NCBI RefSeq assembly: GCF_900143005.1
Contig: NZ_FRCS01000005.1
Span: forward strand, 124,001-188,000
Length of the DNA: 64,000 bases
Origin: Cryptosporangium aurantiacum
GTDB lineage: Bacteria > Actinomycetota > Actinomycetes > Mycobacteriales > Cryptosporangiaceae
Direction: 5' to 3'
The translations under genes and the position numbers were made by a program. How positions within the stretch are numbered: the first letter of the stretch is position 1; every line of letters starts with the position of its first letter. The notes under the pieces were generated by a model. The model saw only the letters and a program-made list of their open reading frames with translations. It ran no database searches and had not been told where the DNA came from. Shown here piece after piece: positions 55,575-64,000 of this stretch.

Positions 55575-55691
55575 GAACCTGGAGCCCGCTCAGGGCGTCG
55601 CTGCCGATCGGGCGCGACGACGCCGCGTATGCCGTGATACTCAAGTCGTCCCGCCCGCTCGGCAGCGTCGTCCTGAGCGGGCCGCCCACTA
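55575..55691 (-). repeat. stop-codon-anchored palindromic element, copy D
   Basis: Reading leftward it begins with the TAG stop of the last ABC-transporter gene and TGGGCGGCCCGCTCAGG, and ends CCTGAGCGGGCTCCAGGTTC. Pairing extends over about 37 positions per arm with about four mismatches, around an apical region that includes TATCACGGCATACGCGG. It is the longest and most regular hairpin of the four copies. Confidence 0.87.
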
Positions 55692-56711
55692 TGTCTCGGG
55701 GAAGTGGCAGGCGGCCAGGCTCCCGCCGCGCTTGGGGCTGAGCGGCGGTTCCTCCTGCGCGCACTTGTCCTGCGCCTTCCAGCACCGCGTGCGGAACCGG
55801 CAGCCCGACGGCGGGTCCAGCGGCGTCGGCACGTCACCGGCCAGCCGGATCCGCTTCGAGTCAGCGCTCCCCAGCTTCGTCACGTCCGGTACCGCCGACA
55901 GCAGTGCCCGGGTGTACGGGTGGGACGGCCGCTCGTAGATCGCCTCCCGATCGCCGACCTCGACGATCTTCCCCAGGTACATCACCGCGATCCGCTGGGA
56001 GAAGTGCCGCACCACCGCCAGGTCGTGCGCGATGAACAGGAACGCCAGGTCCAGCTCGCTCTGCAGCTTCCGCAGCAGGTTGATGATCTGGGCCTGGATC
56101 GAGACGTCCAGCGCGGAGACCGGCTCGTCGGCGACGATGAACCGCGGCTCCACCACCAGCGCCCGCGCGATCCCGATCCGCTGCCGCTGCCCGCCGGAGA
56201 ACTCGTGCGGGTACCGGTTGTAGTGCTCGGGGTTGAGCCCGACCAGTTCGAGTATCTCCTGGACGCGCTTCTTCCGCCCGCCCGGCGGGTCGATGTCGTT
56301 GACGGTCAGCGGCATCTCGACGATCCGGCCCACCGTGTGCCGCGGGTTCAGCGACGAATACGGGTCCTGGAAGATGATCTGCATGTCCTGGCGGAGCTGG
56401 GTCAACGCCCGGCCGCGCGCCTTCGTGACGTCCTTGCCCTCGAACGTGATCGTGCCCGCCGTGGGCTCCAGCAGCCGGATCACCATCCGGCCGGTCGTCG
56501 TCTTGCCACAGCCGGACTCGCCGACCAACCCGAGCGTCTCCCCCGCCGCGACGTCGAAGTCGACGCCGTCGACCGCGCGGACCACGGCCTTCGTACCGAA
56601 CACCCCGCCACCCACCGGGTAGTGCTTGGCCAGGCCGCGCACCGAGAGCAGCGCGTCCTTCGCGGGCGGCGGCGCGACCTCGTCGCTGGGCCGTACGTCG
56701 GTCTTGTTCAC
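55689..56711 (-). CDS. oligopeptide ABC transporter ATP-binding protein (DppF/OppF type)
   Basis: A 340-residue ABC ATPase. Walker [17 protein letters not shown]-loop [15 protein letters not shown], signature [19 protein letters not shown], Walker [12 protein letters not shown] and the H-loop [11 protein letters not shown] are complete. The C-terminal oligopeptide-transporter extension has [20 protein letters not shown] and HFPE Cys residues. GTG 56711 overlaps the upstream gene by GTGA. Last gene of the five-gene operon; its stop opens palindromic element D. Confidence 0.94.
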   Translation of the reverse strand: MNKTDVRPSDEVAPPPAKDALLSVRGLAKHYPVGGGVFGTKAVVRAVDGVDFDVAAGETLGLVGESGCGKTTTGRMVIRLLEPTAGTITFEGKDVTKARGRALTQLRQDMQIIFQDPYSSLNPRHTVGRIVEMPLTVNDIDPPGGRKKRVQEILELVGLNPEHYNRYPHEFSGGQRQRIGIARALVVEPRFIVADEPVSALDVSIQAQIINLLRKLQSELDLAFLFIAHDLAVVRHFSQRIAVMYLGKIVEVGDREAIYERPSHPYTRALLSAVPDVTKLGSADSKRIRLAGDVPTPLDPPSGCRFRTRCWKAQDKCAQEEPPLSPKRGGSLAACHFPET

Positions 56712-57772
56712 AGAGCCACACCCGCCTCGGCGATGTCCCGCTGGTAGATCTCGCGCCGGCGGTCGGCCGGCAGGTGGCACGCCACCGAATGACCGGCGTC
56801 GTCCAGGACCGGCAGCAGCTCCGGCACGTCGGTGAACGACCGGTCGCCGTTCTGACCCGCGTACGGGCAGCGCGGGTGGAACGCGCAGCCGGACGGCCGG
56901 TTCACCAGGCTGGGCGGGCTGCCCTTGATCGGCACCAGGTCGGCCTCGGCGTCGCCGTGCAGCGACGGCACCGAGTTGAGCAGGCCCCAGGTGTACGGGT
57001 GCTGCGGGCGCCGGAGCACCTGCTCGACGGTGCCCTTCTCGACCGCGCGGCCCGCGTACATGACCAGGACGTCGTCCGCGACCTGGCTGATCACGCCCAG
57101 GTCGTGGGTGATGATGATGACCGCCGAGTTGAATTCGCGCTGCAGGTCCTCGAGCAGGTCCAGGATCTGCGCCTGGACGGTCACGTCCAGCGCGGTGGTC
57201 GGCTCGTCGGCGATCAGCAGGTCGGGGTCGTTGACCAGCGCCATCGCGATCATCGCGCGCTGCCGCATACCGCCGGAGAACTCGTGCGGGTAGCTGTCGA
57301 TGCGCTTGTCCGGCCGCGGGATCCCGACCCGGTCGAGCATCTCGATCGCTCGGGTCCGCGCGACCTTCTTCGGCTCACCGGGGTGGTGGATCCGGTACGC
57401 CTCGACGATCTGCCGGCCCACCGTGTAGTACGGGTGCAGCGCGGAGAGCGGATCCTGGAAGATCATGGCCATCGTCCGGCCGCGCAGCTTCCGGACCTCC
57501 TCCTCCGGGCAGCCGACGATCTCGCGGCCCCCGACGGTGATCCGGCCGGTGATCTCCGTGCGGTGCAGGTCGTGCAGCCCCATGATCGCCATGCTGCTGA
57601 CGGACTTGCCGGAGCCGGACTCGCCGACGATGCCGAGCGTCTGGCCACGGCGGACTCCGAACGTGATGCCGTCGACGGCCCGGACCACACCGTCCAACGT
57701 CCGGAAGTTGACGCGGAGGTCTTCGACCTGGAGGAAGTCCTCTGCCTCGGCCGCCGTAGAAGTTTCAGTCAT
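56708..57772 (-). CDS. oligopeptide ABC transporter ATP-binding protein (DppD/OppD type)
   Basis: A 354-residue ABC ATPase. Walker [18 protein letters not shown]-loop [15 protein letters not shown], signature [19 protein letters not shown], Walker [13 protein letters not shown] and H-loop [11 protein letters not shown]. The oligopeptide family C-terminal Cys motif is [13 protein letters not shown]. It powers import with the DppF-type partner. ATG 57772 overlaps the permease stop (ATGA). Confidence 0.94.
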   Translation of the reverse strand: MTETSTAAEAEDFLQVEDLRVNFRTLDGVVRAVDGITFGVRRGQTLGIVGESGSGKSVSSMAIMGLHDLHRTEITGRITVGGREIVGCPEEEVRKLRGRTMAMIFQDPLSALHPYYTVGRQIVEAYRIHHPGEPKKVARTRAIEMLDRVGIPRPDKRIDSYPHEFSGGMRQRAMIAMALVNDPDLLIADEPTTALDVTVQAQILDLLEDLQREFNSAVIIITHDLGVISQVADDVLVMYAGRAVEKGTVEQVLRRPQHPYTWGLLNSVPSLHGDAEADLVPIKGSPPSLVNRPSGCAFHPRCPYAGQNGDRSFTDVPELLPVLDDAGHSVACHLPADRRREIYQRDIAEAGVAL

Positions 57773-58758
57773 CCGAGCCTCACCCGCGGGTCGATGTAGG
57801 CGTAGAGCCAGTCGACGACGACGTTCATCAGGACGATGAAGAACGCGGCCAGCAACACCGTGGCCATGACGACCGGCAGGTTGAGTTGCCGCGCGGCCTC
57901 GGCGGAGACGAAGCCGAGCCCCGGCATCCCGAAGACGTACTCGGTGATCACCGCACCACCCAGCGACACCCCCAGGTCGAGGCCGAAGATCGTGACGATC
58001 GGGGTAATACCGGCCCGGAGCGCGTGGCGCCGGTAGACCTGGCGCGACGGCAGCCCCTTGGCCCGCGCGGTACGGACGAAGTCCTCGGACAGCGTCTCGA
58101 TCATCTGGGCCCGGGTGAGCCGGGCGTAGATCGCGGAGTTGAGGAACGCGAGCGTCGTCCAGGGCAGGATCATTCCGACGAACCAGTCGCCGAGGCTCTC
58201 GAACGGGCTGGTGTACGTGGGCGACGGCAGCCATTTCAGCGTGTAGACGAACAACACTTGGAGGAGCAGGCCGACGAAGTAGATCTGCAGCGAGGCACCG
58301 GTGAGCGAGAAGCCGATCGCGGCCTTGTCGACCCAGGTCCCTCTGCGCAACGCGGAGAGGAATCCGAGCGAGACGCCCAGCAGTGCCCAGAGCACGGCTC
58401 CGCCGAGCACGATCGAGAGCGTGATCGGGAGCGCGCGTCCGACGATGTCGGTCACCGCCTCGCTACTGCGGAACGACCAGCCCAGGCAGGGGGCGTCACA
58501 CTCGATCGCGGTGTCGCCCGACCCGATCGTCCGGCCGGCGACGATGCCCTTCATGTACTCGCCGTACTGCTCCCAGATCGGCCGATCGAGACCCAGCTGC
58601 TTCTCGATGTTCGCCACCTGAGCCGGACGGCAGTCGCGACCGCATTGCAGTTCGGCCGGGCTGGTCGGAACCCCGAAGAACATCAGGAATGTCAAGACGC
58701 TCACGCTGAACAACGTCAGCAGCGCGAGCAACCCTCGCCGCACGATGAACCGGGCCAC
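57769..58758 (-). CDS. oligopeptide ABC transporter permease (DppB type)
   Basis: A 329-residue permease with six membrane helices. The N-terminal FIVRRGLLALLTLFSVSVLTFLMFF and the EAA-like loop TARAKGLPSRQVYRRHALRAG are typical of DppB/OppB, with the family gating stretch GMPGLGFVSAEAARQLNLPVVMA. The periplasmic loop after helix 1 has two Cys (LQCGRDCRPAQ), unusual and possibly disulfide-bonded. It is coupled to the ATPase gene by 4 nt. Confidence 0.94.
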   Translation of the reverse strand: MARFIVRRGLLALLTLFSVSVLTFLMFFGVPTSPAELQCGRDCRPAQVANIEKQLGLDRPIWEQYGEYMKGIVAGRTIGSGDTAIECDAPCLGWSFRSSEAVTDIVGRALPITLSIVLGGAVLWALLGVSLGFLSALRRGTWVDKAAIGFSLTGASLQIYFVGLLLQVLFVYTLKWLPSPTYTSPFESLGDWFVGMILPWTTLAFLNSAIYARLTRAQMIETLSEDFVRTARAKGLPSRQVYRRHALRAGITPIVTIFGLDLGVSLGGAVITEYVFGMPGLGFVSAEAARQLNLPVVMATVLLAAFFIVLMNVVVDWLYAYIDPRVRLG

Positions 58759-58777
58759 TGACCTCTCCCAGCCGGGT

Positions 58778-58817
58778 GCTCCGGCCGGCCGTCACGTCTA
58801 GGACGGCCGACCGGAGC
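58778..58817 (-). promoter_or_regulatory. intra-operon hairpin after the binding-protein gene
   Basis: Arms 58778-58793 and 58802-58817 pair at 15 of 16 positions (GCTCCGGCCGGCCGTC / GACGGCCGACCGGAGC), between the solute-binding-protein stop (58831) and the permease start (58758). No T-run follows. Such hairpins often stabilise the binding-protein mRNA or stop part of the transcription, giving excess binding protein (inference). Confidence 0.7.
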
Positions 58818-58830
58818 AGTGGTGACTTGA

Positions 58831-60573
58831 CTACTTGACGTACAGGTTGTTCAGACCCGAGTTGCCGTACGGCTTGCTCAGGTAGATACCGCCGATCTTC
58901 GAGCCGTACAGGGTCGTCTGCTTGTCGTAGATGACCGGAACGGTCGGAGCGAGGCGGGTCATGATGTCCTTGTCCAGCGCGGCCCAGGCCTTGTCGGCCT
59001 CGGTCAGGTCGGACAGGGACAGGATCCGGTCGATCTCCGCGTTGGTCTTCGGGTCGTCCAGGTACGCGGTGTTGTTGTTGCCCTCCGGCACGATGCGGTC
59101 ACCGTCCCAGAGCGGCGGGATGACCGTGCCACCGCCCGGCCAGTCCGCACCCCAGCCGTACATGTAGAGGTCGAACTGGTTGTTCTTCTTGCCGATGACC
59201 GTGTAGTACTGGTCCTCGTCGATCGGCTGGATGTTCAGCTCGAACCCGGCGGGCTTCAGGCTGCTCCGCAGGAACGCGGCGATCGCCTGGTTGCGCTCGG
59301 TGTTCCGGTAGCCGTAGGTCAGCTTGACCGTCTTGCCGCCGAGCAGCTCCTTGGCCTTCTCGATGTTGCCGTTCGGGCCACCGTCGTACGCGTTGTAGTT
59401 CTGGTAGCCCGAGGTGGTCGGCGACAGCAGCGTCGTGGCCGGGTTACCGGCGTAGGAACCCCACACCTTCAGCATGCCCTGGCGATCGATCGCGTAGTTC
59501 AGCGCCTGACGGACCTTGAGGTCCTTCACCCGCTGGTTGTTGAAGTTGATCAACCAGACGAACTGCGTCGGGCCGGTGAGAATCCGGTCCTTCGCGCTCT
59601 GGACGGCCTTCGGGTAGACGCTCGCCGGGATGTTCAGGTCCTGGAACGTCAGCGACGTCTGGGCCGCGCCCGCATCCGAGATCAGCAGCTCGCTGGCCTG
59701 GACGTCGGTGCGAGTGAACTCGATGACGTACTGGTCCGGGTAGTTGTGCCGGATCGGGTCGGTCTTCGGGTCCCAGTGCTCGTTCCGCACCAGCACCATC
59801 TTCTGGGTGCGGTTGTGCGTCTGGATCTTGTACGGGCCCGACGAGAACGGCCGGTTGTCGTACTGGATCTTCGTGTCCCGCGCCGCCGGCACCGGCGAGA
59901 CCGTGGTCATCGCCGCCATGAACGGCATGTCCGCGTGCGGCTCGGGGAAGGTGAAGATGATCGTCTTGTCGTCCGGAACCTGGACGCCCGGCGGGATCTT
60001 CGATCCGCCGTTGTACGGGCCCTTGTACTTCGCGTTGTACTCCGCGCTGCCGACCAGCCACTGCTGGAGGTAGTGCGCACCGTTCGGCAGGTCCGGGCTG
60101 AACGACCGGGCGACGCCGTACGCGACGTCATGGGCCGTGATCGGCGAGCCGTCCTCGTACTTCAGGCCGTCTTTCAGCGTGTACTTCCAGGTCCTACCGC
60201 CGTTGGACTCCTCGCCGGTGTTCGTGGCCAGGTCACCGACGACCTCCAGCTTGCCGTCGCCGTTCTCCCGGTACTGGGTCAGCGTCCGGTAGAGGAGGTT
60301 CGTACCGGTGGTCTGCGCCGGCACGACGTAGTTCTGCTGCGGGTCGAGGTGCTCGAAGCCACCGCTGGTGTAGATCGTGACGGTGCCGCCCTTCTTGGCA
60401 CCGGGCACCTCGGGAGCGGGCCCGTCGGAGTTCTCCGCGAGCGTGGCGGTCTGCGTCGACACCTCGGTCTGGTCGCCAGAGCCGTCGTCGTCTCCGGTGT
60501 TCTTGCTGCATCCGGCCGCGGCGAGCACCACGGCGAGGATGCTGACACTCAGCATCCGTACTGGTCGTCGCAC
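58831..60573 (-). CDS. peptide-binding lipoprotein (SBP_bac_5 family)
   Basis: A 580-residue extracellular binding protein. Signal peptide with lipobox: VRRPVRMLSVSILAVVLAAA then GCSKNTGDD, Cys at about residue 22. Family 5 features follow (GGFEHLDPQQNYV, LLYRTLTQYR, WKYTLKDGLKYEDGSPITAHDVAYGVARSF). It delivers oligopeptides to the permeases. GTG 60573 has GGAAGG upstream; ATG 60600 is less likely because the ribosome site would lie inside the gene. It lies at the position where mycobacteria carry the related lipoprotein gene lpqW. Confidence 0.92.
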   Translation of the reverse strand: MRRPVRMLSVSILAVVLAAAGCSKNTGDDDGSGDQTEVSTQTATLAENSDGPAPEVPGAKKGGTVTIYTSGGFEHLDPQQNYVVPAQTTGTNLLYRTLTQYRENGDGKLEVVGDLATNTGEESNGGRTWKYTLKDGLKYEDGSPITAHDVAYGVARSFSPDLPNGAHYLQQWLVGSAEYNAKYKGPYNGGSKIPPGVQVPDDKTIIFTFPEPHADMPFMAAMTTVSPVPAARDTKIQYDNRPFSSGPYKIQTHNRTQKMVLVRNEHWDPKTDPIRHNYPDQYVIEFTRTDVQASELLISDAGAAQTSLTFQDLNIPASVYPKAVQSAKDRILTGPTQFVWLINFNNQRVKDLKVRQALNYAIDRQGMLKVWGSYAGNPATTLLSPTTSGYQNYNAYDGGPNGNIEKAKELLGGKTVKLTYGYRNTERNQAIAAFLRSSLKPAGFELNIQPIDEDQYYTVIGKKNNQFDLYMYGWGADWPGGGTVIPPLWDGDRIVPEGNNNTAYLDDPKTNAEIDRILSLSDLTEADKAWAALDKDIMTRLAPTVPVIYDKQTTLYGSKIGGIYLSKPYGNSGLNNLYVK

Positions 60574-60628
60574 GAGTACCTTCCTTCTCCCAAGGCGCAC
60601 CCCACTGGGTTTTGCCCGTAATGACCGG

Positions 60629-61711
60629 TCATCGCGCAGACCGGGGATCTAGTGCGTCGCGCAGCGAGTCACCGAAGAGGTTGAACGCGAGCACGAGCAA
60701 GAACAGAGCGACGCCGGGGAAGAACGCGTACGCCGGGTCGGCGGACACGAAGCTGATGGAGCGATAGATCATCCGCCCCCAGTCCGGCACCGGTTCGGTG
60801 ACGCCGATTTGGAGGAACGACAGGGCCGCCTCGGTGGTCACGTACTGCGGCACAGCCAGCGAGAACGTCACCAGGATCGGCGCCCAGAGGTTGGGGAGCA
60901 GCTGCCGGAAAATGATGTGCCGGGTTCCCGCGCCCGCTGCGCGGGCGGCGTCCACGAACTCGCGTTCGCGGAGCGAAAGAACCTGGCCGCGGACGAGTCG
61001 GCAGGTGCTCATCCAGCCGAACGTCACCAGCACTCCGATGACGACGTAGATCCGCGATTCCACGCTCGGCTGTTTCTGCACGGAACCGGTGATCAGCGTA
61101 TTGATGATCGGAATTGCAGCCAGCGAGAAGATGATGAACGGAAACGCCAGCAACAGGTCGGTTACCCAGCTGATCACCGAGTCCACCACGCCACCGAGGA
61201 AACCCGAGACCAAACCGAGGACAACACCGATCACGGTGCTGCACAGCGCGGCCGCCAGCGCGATCCCGAGCGAGGTCCGGGCACCGTAGACCAGCTGCAC
61301 GAAGATGTCCCGGCCGAGCTGGGGCTCCAAGCCGAACCAGTGTTCTCCGCTGACGCCGCCCAGGTATCCCAGCGGATAGCCGAGCGAGTCGAGCTTGTTC
61401 TGGAACAGCTGGTCGCGATTAATTCCGTAGGCAGCCACGATGAGGTCTGCGAAGATCGCCACCAGAAGGAAGAACACCAGCACCACGGCGCTGGCGATCG
61501 CGACCTTGTCGCGCCGCAGGCGAGCCCAAGCGAGCTGGCCGGGTGACCGGCCCTGGATCGCAGACGGCTTGTCTCCGGGCTTGCTCGCGCCGGGCTCGCT
61601 CGCACCGGCCGGTGTGAGTACCGCCTCCGTGTCGAGCGGCAGGACGGGGCCGGGCCCGCTCAGGCCGCCGGCGCCCTCCGTCGAAGGCCGATCGCCGCCG
61701 ACATGGCTCAT
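60629..61711 (-). CDS. oligopeptide ABC transporter permease (DppC type)
   Basis: A 360-residue permease. A cytoplasmic N-terminus of about 70 residues precedes six helices, beginning VAIASAVVLVFFLLVAIFADLI, with the EAA-like loop ARAAGAGTRHIIFRQLLPNLWAPILV and LSFLQIGVTEPVPDWG near the end, typical of DppC/OppC. It is the first gene of the operon, which is unusual: the binding protein more often comes first. ATG 61711 has GGAG 11 nt upstream. Confidence 0.93.
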   Translation of the reverse strand: MSHVGGDRPSTEGAGGLSGPGPVLPLDTEAVLTPAGASEPGASKPGDKPSAIQGRSPGQLAWARLRRDKVAIASAVVLVFFLLVAIFADLIVAAYGINRDQLFQNKLDSLGYPLGYLGGVSGEHWFGLEPQLGRDIFVQLVYGARTSLGIALAAALCSTVIGVVLGLVSGFLGGVVDSVISWVTDLLLAFPFIIFSLAAIPIINTLITGSVQKQPSVESRIYVVIGVLVTFGWMSTCRLVRGQVLSLREREFVDAARAAGAGTRHIIFRQLLPNLWAPILVTFSLAVPQYVTTEAALSFLQIGVTEPVPDWGRMIYRSISFVSADPAYAFFPGVALFLLVLAFNLFGDSLRDALDPRSAR

Positions 61712-62045
61712 CGTTGGCGTTCTCCTTTCATGAACGAGGCGGTCCCCGTCCGAGGCGACCCATCTGGGCGCGGCTACGCAGGCCACCACGTGGGTCGCCT
61801 ACTTTGCGACGTGCACATGCCGATCTGTGCCGCCCCGCCGAAAAGCTACGCGAATGTTCATAACCGCGAGGTCGCAAGTGCCCACAATCGTGTAACAGCT
61901 CAATCACGAGCGCAGGCGGCACTGCAACAGCGAGTAGCAGCGCCTCTTCCGGATTAAACAGAGGTATCGATCTGCTAACGGGAGTGGCTCCAGAACACAG
62001 CAGCGCCCCGGGCCGTCCGGCCCGGGGCGCTGCATTTACCTGGGA
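61712..62045 (-). promoter_or_regulatory. upstream region of the peptide-transporter operon
   Basis: The 334-bp gap between typA and the transporter operon has no gene. Its centre (about 61840-61980) is AT-richer than usual here. A weak candidate promoter read leftward is TTGTGG (61887-61882), 18 bp, then TTATGA (61863-61858); a 15-bp terminator is at 62000-62033. No operator dyad was seen. Confidence 0.35.
62000..62033. terminator. intrinsic hairpin downstream of typA
   Basis: Perfect 15-bp stem GCAGCGCCCCGGGCC / GGCCCGGGGCGCTGC with loop GTCC, 13 bp beyond the leftward typA stop. The right side reads ATTT; leftward there is no strong U-tract. Confidence 0.82.
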
Positions 62046-63938
<1,893 letters not shown>

Positions 63939-64000
63939 GGGAGGGTAACTCCTCGTTCTCGGGATGCCCGCGCGACTCGCGACACCGGGCGAAACAGTTC

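Overview
The window is GC-rich, densely packed chromosomal DNA of an actinobacterium. Many starts are GTG and several cistrons are joined by 4-nt ATGA/GTGA overlaps. Mycothiol synthesis (mshB), an actinobacterial ferredoxin, DUF3117, DUF3107, DUF3152 and a LexA box of the actinobacterial type (TCGAAC-N4-GTTCGA) all point to Actinomycetota. From memory, gene order follows two Mycobacterium tuberculosis blocks, around Rv3207c-Rv3212 (left end) and Rv1165-Rv1232c (about 27-64 kb). The organism is not a mycobacterium: it has a complete peptide ABC operon at the lpqW locus and a long Gly/Ser/Asn repeat protein. A Frankia/Cryptosporangium-like lineage is possible but unproven. I see no prophage, IS element, CRISPR array, rRNA or tRNA.

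Layout. 1-12.3 kb: DUF3152 protein (cut by the window edge), alpha/beta hydrolase, a 1001-residue repeat-rich protein, TetR regulator with DUF3107, ferritin-like protein, DEAD-box RNA helicase, small membrane proteins, a second hydrolase and an MpaB-like oxygenase. 12.4-26.5 kb: a RecB/Cas4-like nuclease, PHP phosphoesterase, PH-domain protein, a 50-residue membrane peptide, SpoU-type RNA methylase, an HTTM/DCC1 cassette, an SOS-box-preceded radical SAM protein, and scattered acyl-CoA genes (MaoC hydratase, acyl-CoA dehydrogenase, SDR, CitE-like lyase) recalling the Rv2498c-Rv2500c set. 26.5-38 kb: PRC/MgtE-N/CBS protein, DUF1003, AzlCD exporter, Mrp, and an envelope-stress group (sigE, anti-sigma factor, RseB-like protein, HtrA protease, TatB). 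37-50 kb: glycogen/glucan synthesis (glgC/glgA divergent), leucyl aminopeptidase, DUF3117, a DivIVA-SRPBCC-Tag operon, folP-like gene, two tandem LOG proteins and the lysine/diaminopimelate genes dapE, dapD, dapC with ferredoxin. 50-64 kb: GNAT, mshB operon, S9 peptidase, a five-gene oligopeptide ABC transporter and typA.

The most unusual signal is a family of four intergenic palindromic elements (6198-6322, 12330-12364, 51288-51356, 55575-55691). Each begins with the stop codon of the gene it follows (TAG in three, TGA in one), continues into a shared GGGCGGCCCG-like end and finishes with a shared CGGGCTCCAGGT-like end. In the three full copies the inner arms differ between copies yet pair within each copy. 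Other noteworthy signals are a roughly 170-nt palindrome after glgC, an apparent CTG start of dapC overlapping the fdxC stop, a near-perfect dyad between folP and the DivIVA gene, and a perfect 20-bp palindrome before the DUF3107 gene.
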